Source: Coptis chinensis (lineage: Eukaryota; Streptophyta; Magnoliopsida; Ranunculales; Ranunculaceae). From it: 64,000 nt of DNA. Each line of letters starts with the position of its first letter. Positions within the stretch are counted from its first letter, which is position 1. The position numbers and the translations under genes were made by a program. The notes below the pieces were generated by a model. The model was not told the origin of the DNA. It searched no databases and was given only the letters and a program-made list of their open reading frames with translations. The stretch spans positions 30,336,501 to 30,400,500 of the forward strand of contig CM027379.1 in the NCBI GenBank assembly GCA_015680905.1, written 5' to 3'. This document shows, piece by piece, positions 35,994 to 47,235 of the stretch.

Positions 35994-36678
35994 TGTAGGG
36001 GATTTTCCGAGTATCCCCTGATCTTCCTCTGTGCCTTGTGATCTAAAAGTTGTTACTTGGTAGAGAAGGGATGAGATGATTTTGAGTTCAGGGTTGAACC
36101 GCCTGGCGGCTGCCTACGTATATCCTTGTTTATTTAGGAGAATCAAATCCTATTTTGCATAGTTTCTAAGAGTGAATTCCTATGGTTTATATAGGAAGAG
36201 CTTTGAAAGTCCTAGGGTTAGGGTTGTCCTCACCGCTTGTGAGTTCCCTTCCATCTTTGGACTCTACCTTCCTATTAGGAATCATCTCTCTATGGAAGTG
36301 TGAATCTAGACCATATCTTATTAGAGGTAAGTTTCCTTGTTGATCATAATGTTCCATCATACATAGGAAGATTATATCTAAAAGGTAACTCTTAAAGATA
36401 TGCCATCACTATTCTTTCCTTATCATCAAAGATCGCCCTCTTTAGTTTCCTTCTGTTTAAGAACTGTCCATTTTAGTTCCTAACGACTTGGAGAACTGTT
36501 ATGCTTAGAGGCGGTCAGTCACGTGCCTGGCACATACCTACTAAACACTCATGCTAAACACGAGATCACTTATTCGCATAACTTATCCGATGGTCCTTGT
36601 CTCATTATGGACATCTATAGTCCTGGGTTATTTCCCATACACGTGTCATCCATCCAATGATGGGAAATCCCCCTTACA
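35994..36678 (-). repeat. 5' LTR of gypsy element 1
   Basis: Plus-strand limits are TGTAGGGG and CCCCCTTACA, followed by the duplication CAAGT. It is about 16 bases longer at its outer end than the 3' LTR (see findings). Confidence 0.9.
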
Positions 36679-36683
36679 CAAGT

Positions 36684-38325
36684 GTTCACTCATGTTCATC
36701 CACATAATCAATCAAAAACTCATATTTTCTATTTTTTTCGTTTTTCTTTTATATCTCTATCTATTACAAACAAGTTTAACTGATTTATACTACTTTATTA
36801 CAAAATTCGGATCTGTAGATCAACTAAACATTACAAAACAACTGAACTGTGAAAAATTGGACACTGGAATGCTGAGGTGGACTCGTGGTCGCCCGCTGGA
36901 AAGGGCACAGTTGCCTGCACGATTGCCCATCGAATTCCGACCAAGTTTTGTCGGTTTTCAACTACAGCTTCAGCTCCTCTCCAACATGTTGATCTCAAAC
37001 CTGGATTTGCAAAAAAGTAAGTCAGTAATGAAAAATTAACAACGAAATAAATCAACAAAAATTAGAAAAATTAGAAGTGAAAAGGTGAGAGTGACGCTTC
37101 CCTCTTTAGATGCTCAACCAAGCATTCTTTCTCCTTCAATTCATGACGGTGGCACAATTTGTTGCAGTATTGTGTTGAGTATCTCAAATTTTTTGATGTA
37201 GTTCACCATAGATTGTTTAGAGTTTGAATGGTTGGGAGTTGAAGAAAGGAAGGTAGTTTCTTTAGTTTAGGACAAATGTTTGTTTACTAGTTTATACTTT
37301 TAGTTCTTATACCCCTACTTTATGCATATGACTGATTTGCCCTTCTCCATTACATTTGAGACACCTCACCATTTACTTTATGCTTTTGTTTTTTCCTTTT
37401 GCTTTTTAATTTCTTCTTAATCGATCAAGATAGGTTTAGGAAAAGTCGTCTTTTGAGTTGAGGACATCTATCTCTGGTCTTCTGAGTTAAAGACTTTGAC
37501 TTTCAGCCCTTTGGTTCTGAGTCCTTGACCTTTGACTTTGACTTTTTCAGTACTTTTTCATATCAGCTTCTAGTCTTCATAATAAGCGTGATTAAGACTC
37601 TTTTTGGTGCTAAGACTCATATTTTATGATAAGTGGTCTGAATTTCTTTGTAACCTGAAAAAGGCAATAAAAGTTATGAGTTGTATTTTTATTAAGCGTA
37701 AGAAGGGTTGTAATCCAATAATATAAGGGTAATAAAATGCACATTTGGGAGCTGATCAGCATTCACCTGTAAGATTAAATGAAGAAGGAAGTGCCTGGTC
37801 CGATCCCAATCTAACAATGAAAGCGTTTGTCTCCTGATTTTTGTTTTGCAAATGGCTCAAAAACTAGATGGGGAAAGTTTAATAGGTGAGTTATGCAATG
37901 GGTTATTAGGTTATTAATGGATATAGAGAAACACAGCTGAGTGGTTTACAAGGAGTGTGTGATGAATTATCTATATAACAAATTAGGGTGGTGTGGGGCC
38001 CTAGAAACCAACCGTAACCTTTGCATCTACTTATAATGCTTATGACGTGGCGGATCTTAGGGCTTATAGGGCGTAGACTGTATAATAAGTGGCAACAGGA
38101 GTATTGGATCATTGTTTGAAGTCAACAAATGCTGCTGGACATTTTGGGTAGGCAGTTGGGCTTTTTTTGTCGGGCTTTTGTTGGGGCTTTTAGTGTCGTA
38201 CGACACAAGCCAATACTAGTAAGTAATATAAAGGAAGATGATATGGCTGGCAGATGGTGACGGTGCTCTTAATCAAATGGAATTTTTTCTGTTTAGATTA
38301 AGTCATGATGAGTTAGTGGAATTTT
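36684..38325. other. No gene recognised
   Basis: Host-side flank of gypsy element 1. Open frames at 36551-37039 (+) and 36831-37058 (-) are not recognisable, and the first crosses the LTR border. No repeat structure was seen apart from AT-rich tracts. Confidence 0.4.
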
Positions 38326-39959
38326 GGGTTAACTAGTATTACCCCCCCCCCACCAGATGAGCCAATTAGGATTTCCCCCCTTACTAGATGGGGAAATTAG
38401 GGTCTCCCCCCTAAGTACACACACACAAAAAGTCAACTTGGGTTGACCGTGTTTTTTTTGTGTGTATTTGGGGGGGAGACCCTAATTTCCCATCTAGTGG
38501 GGGGGAATCCTAATTGGCTCATCTAGTGGAGGGTAATGTTCATTAACTGATAATGGTTAAAATTGATCCTTAATTATCTATAGAAGAACACAAACAACTA
38601 ATGATCAATTTCATTATCAATATTATTCCTACTCTCAATTCATTATGCAATATATAGAGTCAGGATTTGTTCCACTCTTAATCGTTAATAACTTAGAATT
38701 CTACTAGAAATCAAGGTTAGAACAATGAGAGTAGTGTTGTGATTTATTTAAACTAAAACTAATTATAAATTAATTAAACTAATTATAATTTAAACTAAAA
38801 AAATTAAAATGTGAATTTAATGAATAGGAAGAACATAAAGGAAGGATTAATCTATCTATGTGAAGCTATAATTATTCTAACTAGTTTCTCATGTTTTAAT
38901 CTTAACCTTTATTAATCTACACAAGGTAAAACAACAAAAGTTACAATTTTTATTGATCCCTAACCAATCCTAGCAATCTCTGTACTAAGATATGATTAGC
39001 ATAAGAGAAATTCTCCTCCACAAATCTCTTTGTGGAGTTTCCTTTCTCTAGTTCAACTTCTATAATCTTTATCTCTAGACAACTATAGAACTTGAACTTG
39101 AACCACATAAGACAATATAAAAACTAATGAAGAACAATCATAACCCTCACATAGACTTCATAAAACTCCTCTAATGGAGTTTTAGCCTAGTTTCATTGCG
39201 TTTATTAACAATAAACAATAATAAGAAGACATAATTAAATTAAACTAAACTTATATTAATAAAACTAATAGTATAATAGAGTTGGAGGCAAGAACATTAA
39301 ACCCTAATTACTCTAAACTAATTCAAAGAGATACCTAATTATCAACTAAACTAAAGAGGGGAGTAGCCAAGTTTTGTTTAACCTTAACCCTCTTTATATA
39401 GGAGAGGGTTAGGTTTACAATTTCGTGCATGGGCTTTTAGGCTAGGTTATGGACCCATAAATCAAGTCCATAACCTAAGTGGTTGAATCCAAGACTTTCA
39501 ATTCTGGTTGTGTTACTGTAGTACATGTTTTCACCAACTTATACTATTCTGATCGAGTCAAGGCCTAGACCATTGGAAACTGTTTTCTGAACCGGTCATT
39601 TTGATATAAAATGGGCCCAAATCCGAGGCCTAAGTCCAAAGATATAGCCTTTTGAAGTTCTGTTGACTTTTCTTCAACTCTCTAATCCGGTTTGACTTTC
39701 ACTTAACAATTTTGACTTGGGCTTTTTATAAGTTTTTTCTCCATGAAACTTGGGCTTTCTTCATGGAACTTTTCTAGCAATTACTTTAGCTCATTTTAGC
39801 ACCTAATTAGTAACGAATTAACATTTATTCAACTCCGAAACCTGAAATACTCAAAAGCACGTACTTAGTGATAAACATATATTATTAATAACATAATTGG
39901 CTAAATAGAAATACTATTAAAGGGTTTAAACTACAGTTTTAGACTCTTATTATTAACCC
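38326..39959. mobile_element. GGGTTA-type MITE split by a solo LTR
   Basis: The left end is GGGTTAACTAGTATTACCC. The right end lies in two parts, ...GGGTAATGTTCATTAAC at 38547 and the last bases at 39953-39959, giving the inverse of GGGTTAATGAACATTACCC. Long arms (about 85 bases) include CAGATGAGCCAATTAGGA and AAATTAGGGTCTCCCCCC and their complements around a short centre. The ends resemble the MITE at 50721 (GGGTTAGTTAGACTTACCC), so they are probably one family. A clear target duplication was not found here. Confidence 0.7.
38548..39952 (-). mobile_element. Solo LTR, Athila family of the 5032 LTR (TSD TTAAC)
   Basis: On the minus strand it runs TAATAAGAG...CCATTATCA, homologous to TGATAAGAG...CTTTTATCA at 5032-6184, including GTCAACAGAACTTC and CCAATGGTCTAGGCCTTG-like blocks. 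It is flanked by TTAAC (38543-38547 and 39953-39957). There is no internal region, so it is the product of LTR-LTR recombination. It is inserted in the last bases of a MITE. A TATA-like CTATATAAAGAGGG lies near 39392-39405 (minus strand). Confidence 0.88.
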
Positions 39960-40301
39960 AAGATAATTTGAAGATTATTTTCAACAAAAACTTTGAAGTG
40001 CAATTTCGCTTGTTGGTGTTTGTTCCTCTATTGTGTTTTCTTTGTTTTGCAAGTTTAGGAGATGGCTATTTAAGGTACTCGCTATGGGCACCTTCCATTT
40101 TGTGTTGGGCAGACCCAAAAAACATTTATTACAAATTTGCCATTGATCCTAAAAATCATAATTTGTGTTGGGCACCCCCCACTATATCAAGTTAACTTGT
40201 TGCAGTATATCAATTATCCAGACGGAAAAGAGGGGAAATCAATTTAGGGCCCACAATTTATCGTGGGGGTGAATCGGTGTTCTGGGGGTTAATGTTAGGA
40301 G

Positions 40302-40709
40302 CAAGGCCCAAAATATCGAATTTGGCAAATATTTTGATGTACCCAAAAACCGATATATATCGGAAATATCTATTTTTTTTGTTTACCAGTCAAAATTTTG
40401 TTTTGTATGTTGATATATCGGAAATATCGTCGATTATATCAAAAATATCATCAATTATATCGGAAATATAGCCAATATATCGATCAAAGTAAACAATATT
40501 TGGTCAAAGTCAACAATATCGGTCAAAGTCAACAATTTATATCGTATATATCGATCGATATATATCATTATATCGGAAATTATAATATATATCGGGAAAA
40601 AAAGATTCAATATTCGGTTGAGATATATCGAATATATCCATGTCGGTGTACCAAAAAAACGATATATATCAACGATATATTAGATATATCGACGATATTT
40701 TGGGCCTTG
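40302..40709. mobile_element. AT-rich MITE with TIR CAAGGCCCAAAATATCG
   Basis: Perfect 17-bp inverted ends (CAAGGCCCAAAATATCG / CGATATTTTGGGCCTTG) flank an interior built of repeated ATATATCGGAAATATC-type motifs. It has an 8-bp target duplication with one mismatch, GTTAGGAG (40294-40301) and GCTAGGAG (40710-40717). An 8-bp duplication fits hAT or Mutator types. The long open frame across it is a composition artefact. Confidence 0.75.
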
Positions 40710-40717
40710 GCTAGGAG

Positions 40718-41261
40718 GACAACATAACTCAAAATACTTGACAAGTTCTGTGTACGTTCTGGGGGTGAATCTTAAACTTCAGGCAAAATGGGACAGTTTG
40801 GCAGTAGATAAAAAGCATAAGAATTCAACATCCTCGGAAATCCCACTTCTCATCTTTTTCTTCATTTTTGGAAAATATCATTGCGCAGGAATAACACCCC
40901 TTCATTTTATTGGTTTGAATAAGCAGTAGTAGGTCGAGAAAGTCGTAGGATTTTATTGGCAAGTTAAAATATTCTCAATTTTGATTTGGAATTTTTTAGT
41001 AATACCAGAATTGATACTAGTTTTGGTTTTACTATAAATCTTTTAGAATTTGTTTTGATTTTGGACGTAAATCTCTTGTATGTTTAGATTAAGATATAAA
41101 AGACTTAAAATTTCTATTAGATATACTAGTCTGATGCACGTACTACACACCTCTGGCCCATTCTATAAAATAATCTACAAAAATTGAATTACTTATTTAA
41201 CATATTTGTATGTAGTATTTATTTTTTTGATTTTGCTTTGGGTGTAGGGGTAAATTCGAAG
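40718..41261. other. No gene seen
   Basis: AT-rich spacer between the MITE and the LINE 3' end. Nothing coding was recognised. Confidence 0.4.
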
Positions 41262-42148
41262 TTTTTTTTTAAAACAAATAAGCTAGGGTTAGGCAGACCC
41301 CCACCTGTATTAAACTCAATGTTTCCTTATATAATTTTTTCCATTTGCATCCTCATTTACAATGGTACTCCAAGGGACTAGCAAAATGGACCGTAAACAA
41401 CTCATGATTATGAACAAGTCCTGCAAGATAGTCAGCTACTCTATTCACTTCTCTAAAGACATGTGAAAAAGTAATATAGCTAAACCTATCTTTTTTCCTC
41501 TCTATAGCTACCACCACATCTCTACAGTACCAGGAAGGTTTCTCTAACTTGTTAATGGCATTTATGGCTCTCATGGAATCAGACTCCACTTCTACCTTAG
41601 CAAAACCTTCTCATATGCATCTCTCCAGACAAACCTCAATAGCCTTGAGTTCTTGGAAAATAACTTATTGATGACCTCCAGTCCCACTAAAAGCTGCAAC
41701 AACTCTACCTTCCTTGTCCCTCATCACACCTCCATGACTTGGGCCATTCTTGTTTAGAGCCCCATCTGCGTTTGCTTTAATCTTGTTGCCCACTGGATGA
41801 TTCCATGAACAATTAATATTCACCTGTTGCTTGAACTGGGTGGTGATGTTTAACCTGAGGAAGAGATTTCGAACCTTGACAATATCTTGGACATCAGAAC
41901 GCAAGACTTGTATATATTTCCTCAAATCTTGTACCAGCTTGTTGAATAGTGTCTATGAAGGTTTAGAGGTATGTTGGAACCTTCTTTCATTCCTTTTTTT
42001 CCAAATGCTACTCACCGATGCACAAAAGAATATTTTGTAAATCTCCCCTACTTCTGCGTCTTTACTCAATCTCATTAAAGAAGCCCATTCTCGATTTGCA
42101 TTACTAGTATCGGTAGAAATTCCCAACAACCTCTTTACTCTTGAGAAG
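41262..42148 (-). pseudogene. LINE retrotransposon, 3' part (RNase H domain and tail)
   Basis: On the minus strand, a region after the zinc-binding module (SVSSIWKKRNERRFQHTSKP) leads to an RVT_3-type RNase H domain: NKIKANADGALNKNG (first Asp), GGVMRDKEGRVVAAFSG, VEVESDSMRAINAINKL (next Asp) and FREVNRVADYLAGLVHN (final Asp). Stops lie near 41666 and 41611. A minus-strand A tract at about 41262-41270 marks the likely 3' end. The LINE is interrupted at 42149-42153 by the solo LTR and resumes at 45657. Confidence 0.85.
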
Positions 42149-42153
42149 AAATC

Positions 42154-45100
42154 TGTCACACCCCAAATTTCGACAGAATTCGGAAAAAACAATATTTGTT
42201 CCCGACTCTTCGATTTTCGAGGTGTGATGCACTCTCCACTTCCAAAAACCCATAATCAGTTTAAATACGCTGATAATTAAAAACCAATAAAAATTTCAAA
42301 TAAACAAAAGTCATCTTCATTATAAAAATTCACAAAACTCATTAACTTAAAAATCTCCTTTCAACAACTCTTTAATTATGATTACAACTGAAAATATAAA
42401 ACAACGTTTGTCTCAACTAAAATCTATTACACCTTAAGGGAAAACAAAACATATCCTAAATGCGACGCTAATGCAAACCACAAGCAGCAACCAACCTTCT
42501 TCAACACTAATCCTGTCAAGACTTATCAACTATGTTCATTTAATGAACACACCCGATAAGCAAACATTCAAATCTGGTCAGCATTATAAACAATGCTGGG
42601 GTGAGTAGCCCTAAAATACAACATATACTTATATATATATATATATATATATTTACACATTAAATAAGGCAGTTAGTTCCTCCACCGAGGCGCCTTAACT
42701 TCCAACGACTAATACAACAATCTTAATTACAAAAATTAAGGCAGGTAGTTCCTCCACTGAGGCGTCTTAACTTCCCACTAACCACACAACAAACCATACG
42801 CATAATAAATAAGGCATGTAGTTCCTCCATTGAGGCGCCTTAGCTTCCCAACAATAATACAAAGGCATTTAGTTCCTCCATCGAGGCGCCTTAGATTTTA
42901 ACTAAACTAATAACTAGCCAAGCATATTCTATACTTACCGCATTTCATGCTCAATTACAGAGTGGGTTATCTCTGCACAAGTAATTAGTTTGACCCACCC
43001 TCTTGCAAAACCATATACAATCATATATTTAAAGATATTTCATTAACCAATATATTACCATAATTATATTATTTAAGGCTTTCTTTGTGTGTCCCTAAAA
43101 TCACGGCGTATCTATGTCTTACCTAGTTTCCCTGGCTACCACAATCGCTACCCAACGCCGAACATGTACATCCACATGCCTCCCCTCATATAATGAACCA
43201 CTCCGTGCTCAACTACCCTAAGCGAGATATCGCATACCAAGTAACCCTCACACGAAAGCCATTATGTGAGTACTGCCACTATTCGGCATAAAATATCGCG
43301 CGTCTCGTTCTAATTTTGCAAACGGAATAATCAAGTCACTATTCGGCTACGCCAGAAGGGCCATTCAGATTCACTGAAACGCCAGAAGGGCCAATCAAAT
43401 TACTTACGCCCGAAGGGCCATTCAGAATTCACTGAAACGCCAGAAGGGTTGTCATATACGCCCATCACTAGGGCCAAATCACATGAGTTGTGGTAGCTAG
43501 GTTCTAGGATTTTTGTTACGTAATTTATTTAGATGTCATACCTTAGTATCTCATAACCATTCCACATTATCAAGTGCCAATACTATTCATTTCACGATAT
43601 CCAAGTATCTCTATATCAAATCTCAAAACTTATTATTTCACGTGCCAATCACATATTGCACTACACCATATGGAATGTATCAAGCCTTCATAAATACTAC
43701 AATTCATTTAAGTAGCAACTCATAGTAGTAATCAATCATGTAATGTATTCGCTCAATATATTTATGTGAACTCAATTCACCATCAGAGGCACGCATTATT
43801 TCTATTTGTGCACAATATAAATAGTATATAAATAATCAAAATATAAGTCCATTCCACCAAATATCAAAATGAAACGACTTTAAAAAGAAAGAACAACTCA
43901 AGTCCAAATATAATGCATAATTATTCGAGTCCAAATCACAAGTCAGGTCAAACTGATCAACCATTAAAAAACCTAAAACTAAAGTCCATAAATCTGAGTC
44001 CATGTGTAGTTTAATTCTCATAAAAACATATTTATCTAAGTTTTATAAGAATTCCCCTCTTGTTACGCGCCAATATTTATATTCTTTACACACTACTCAC
44101 GTCAAATCTTAATTAGATAATGACAAACAAAACTATACAATTTTCGACAATATTTTATTACTACATTTGTCCATATTTTTAAATATGTGAAAATCTAGAA
44201 AAAGTCAACATTCCACAGTCAACAGTCAATGGTCAATGTTGAAGTCAAACTGGTCAACCGTCAAAAGTCCACAATCAAAGGATTCAAAGCCCGAAACCAA
44301 AACCCAAAAGTCTAAATATTTAAAGACCCCATTGGATCTATTTAAAGACCCCAAAACAAACTTGAAACTGGCCCAAAGAAAGCTAATTGGTTTCTGCCCA
44401 AGCCAACACAAATGAAACTTAAACTGGCCCAAAACTTTAATTGGTTCGGCCCACAAACCACTAAAATGAAACTGGCCCCAAAACAAACTAAACTAATCTT
44501 TAGCCCAAAGCCCAACCAAACAAAAGAAACTAGTCAGGCCCAAACAAAACAACTTAAACTAATGTGGACCGGCCCAAGTAACTAATTGGTTGGTTCCAAG
44601 GCCCAACCCAACCAGAATAGCAGCGGTTTCTTTCTCATCTCCCTGGGTTCACCGGCTCCCTCCGCGCAGACCATTTCGGCCACCCCATCCCCCCTCTCCC
44701 CTTCATCCCTCTTTTACCCCAGCGGTTTTGACCCTTGTGAAAAACCCTATCTTTCCATACCCACAAAACTCGATTCCTTTCACCTCCAAAACTCAACCCC
44801 CGACCGCCATTAACGAAGTCTTCAAGCTCCCAACAGCCCTTCTGCCAACCCCCAACCACTACCAAACGGTTGGGTTTCGATCCCTATCAAAACCAAACCT
44901 TTGGAGTGTAATCAAAACCCAAACAAAACCTCACTGCTCACAAATGTCGACACCCTTACAGTTTTTTTTCCAAAGCTTCAACAGCCCAACCACACCACAG
45001 ACTCAAATCGATAGCCCGGCCACCGTCTTCCGTCCAACAACAACACACAACCTAATCGGCAGCCACTTTCCACCCACAATCAATAGCCACCACCGATTCT

Positions 45101-45656
45101 ACCCCGACAACCAACAAAATAGTCCAACCAAAACTAATTAAACTGATAACACAATCAACAATACTCACAGCAACAGTTTATATCTCTATATGGATAAATA
45201 ATTAAAATTTATTAGTAGTCAAACCCAATTTTATCAGTATAACTTGGTTTCAGCAGCAGGCAGAATATTTCAGCACACAACAGAATGAACAGCAAAACTA
45301 AATAGAAAACTTATATATTTTGACAATAAATTCGTAAATTTTAAATAGACGAAAATTCTAGTTTTTGTAGTCGGTGAAAGATAAAATCTACTCACAATAA
45401 TGAAAAGCACCACGAATCCCTCCTAGTCCGAATCGTCGTGCTCCAACTCTCTTGCAAACAAGCCGCCTCCATTTTTTTTATTTTATTTTAATCCCAAAAA
45501 CCCTATTCTCTGGAAAAAATGAATATATACTTGGGTTTGAAACCTAAGCCCAACACAGACTCGGGCCCAGAAATCAGGCCCACATATCCCAAATCTAATC
45601 CAGCGAATTTTAAATTAATAAATAAATAAATACGTATTTTAAATACAAGTGTTACA
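42154..45656. mobile_element. 3.5-kb solo LTR (TSD AAATC) inside the LINE
   Basis: Ends TGTCACACCCC...GTGTTACA, flanked by AAATC at 42149-42153 and 45657-45661. TGTCACACCCC is a common start of long plant gypsy LTRs. There is no second copy of either end inside, so it is a solo LTR rather than a small complete element. It contains a four-unit repeat at 42664-42895 (GTTCCTCCACCGAGGCGCC) and a GCCAGAAGGGCCATTCA repeat at 43350-43450. The proline-rich frame at 44590-45141 is within it and not recognisable as a gene. Orientation is undetermined. Confidence 0.8.
42664..42895. repeat. Four-unit direct repeat inside the 3.5-kb LTR
   Basis: Units at about 42668, 42741, 42809 and 42854 share GGCANNTAGTTCCTCCA(C/T) and GAGGCGCCTTA with spacers of different length. 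Confidence 0.75.
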
Positions 45657-45661
45657 AAATC

Positions 45662-46344
45662 CCTCGAGTAATGACACTCAAAAAACAAATGGGCGGAGAA
45701 TTCTCTATGCAAACAAAGACAACAGGAAGACTGATTAATAATTTTCTTGTGATCTAACCTGTCTTGTATGGGGATGCTGTTGGAAAAGAGCTGCCAAGTA
45801 GTGAATGAATGTTGTGGCATCACCCACCTGCCCCAGACTATTCAACTCCATCTTTTCTTATCTTGAACAGGAGACAAAGCTACATAGGCGCTGCTGGAAG
45901 AGAACATCCCACTATGATGTGGTGTCCACACTATTAAGTCCGAGTCTAGATGCTTGTTTATATCCACTGCCAAAATGCATCCTTTCAAATTTTGAGATTG
46001 TAAGGTATGTACTTATGCATTCTAGCTTCCAGAAGCCATGATAACACTCACTTTAGCATTTAGAGGAAAATCCCAAGCTGCCACCGCCTCTTCATCTTGG
46101 ATTAGGGGAGAACGAGCACACCACAAGTCATGTCATAGTAGAGTGGTTTCCTCATTTGAAATCTCATATTTGATGAATTTCTTTGCAATCTCTCTGGTAC
46201 TCAAAATATTCCGCCAAGTCCATGAGCAATCTTTTGGGATACTCATGGTCCAGAAGAACTTCTCCTTAATGTGCTGCTTCCAAGTCCAATCCACCCAGAT
46301 AGTATCCTCTCTTGTATAAGGGCAAAACAATCACAAAAAAGTGA
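45662..46344 (-). pseudogene. LINE retrotransposon, zinc-binding (zf-RVT) part
   Basis: The minus-strand reading gives WDFPLNAKVSVIMAS, then (other frame) WTPHHSGMFSSSSAYVAL, then HSFTTWQLFSNSIPIQDRLD and CCLCLHREFSAHLFFECHYS, the zf-RVT module that follows RT in plant LINEs. The last string continues directly into the reading at 42148 once the solo LTR and one AAATC are removed. RT itself is absent, so the LINE is 5' truncated at about 46344, where an hAT-like element begins. Confidence 0.8.
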
Positions 46345-46352
46345 CCAAGAGT

Positions 46353-47227
46353 TAGGGGTGTGCACGGGTTGGTTTGGGTCGGGTTTAAGGTCAAATCGAC
46401 CACCGAACCGACATCTATCCACAGTTTGAACAAAAACATAACCTCAACCGAACCGAAATTAAGCCTCAACCGATCTGAAACTGAACCGAAATATCGGATT
46501 GGTTTTCTTGGTTTTTTCGATTTTTTTTATTTCAAACCAAAGTATGGAAGAAAAAGAAGAGATCCAGTACCCAAACAAACAAAAAAGAATGAAATGTTCA
46601 TATACAAGATTAAATTTTATAGTTTTTACACTAATTTAAAAAACACAAACTTCAAACATTTGAGCCACAAGAAAATCAAAATTTTACATATCAAATATGA
46701 TATATAAAAGTAGATCCATCTCATTTAATGACTACTCCCCATCTAGATTTGCCCTTAAATCTTCAAACATTCAAAGACCACACACTCTTCAAGCATAAAC
46801 TTCTTCATATTTTGGATTAGTTATTTTATTATTAAAGAAGAAGGAGTTTGAGTAGAGTGAGGAGATGAGAATTTTGTGATTTGGTGATGTTTGGAGAAGT
46901 GGGCGGCTTGGTGAGAGAGAGAAGAAGAGGATATAGGGCAAAAGAAATTAAACTACATTAGGTTTAGTTTGCTTTTATTCTAGATCCAACGATTTAAAGA
47001 TCAAGTTTTGCATCTAATGGTTATAAATAGAAAGCTACTACTAAATCTAATTAAAATTCCGGTTCAGGTCAGTTATCTCGGGTTTCAACTATTTTAAACC
47101 AATCGAACCGAGGGAGTCGGTTTTACACTTTTCCAAACCGAACCAAATCGGTTATGTACAAATAACTGGCCAAAACTGGTCGGGTCGGTCAGGTTAGTCG
47201 GTTTGACCGGTGTTTTGCACACCCGTA
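46353..47227. mobile_element. Non-autonomous hAT-like element
   Basis: Ends TAGGGGTGTGC and GCACACCCGTA are inverted repeats with one mismatch. Both subterminal regions are rich in AACCGAACCG / CGGTTTGG-type motifs. The 8-bp target duplication is CCAAGAGT (46345-46352) versus CCAATAGT (47228-47235), one mismatch. TAGGGGTGTGCA ends with an 8-bp duplication are characteristic of plant hAT derivatives. No transposase frame is present. Confidence 0.8.
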
Positions 47228-47235
47228 CCAATAGT

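Larger units (their letters stand above)
25436..36678 (-). mobile_element. Ty3/gypsy element 1, Tat-like layout, complete with TSD CAAGT
   Basis: Two LTRs, 25436-26104 (3' LTR) and 35994-36678 (5' LTR), are flanked by CAAGT on both sides (25431-25435 and 36679-36683). Reading on the minus strand, the order is 5' LTR, primer-binding site, gag, protease, RT, RNase H, integrase, then a plus-strand (antisense) gene, a polypurine tract and the 3' LTR. An extra antisense gene between pol and the 3' LTR is known in the Tat lineage (Grande/Retand types). LTR identity by eye is about 93% over the first 300 bases. All domains carry stops or frameshifts, so the copy is inactive and moderately old. Confidence 0.92.

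Noticed and set aside
36551..37039. 162-codon plus-strand frame
   Set aside because: Starts inside the gypsy element 1 LTR and crosses the target duplication into flanking DNA; no recognisable protein.
40398..40727. 109-codon open frame
   Set aside because: Made of ATATATCGG repeats inside a MITE and crosses the MITE border; a composition artefact.
44590..45141. 183-codon proline-rich open frame
   Set aside because: It lies inside the 3.5-kb solo LTR, has low-complexity composition (P, T, S, N) and a competing frame, and no recognisable domain.
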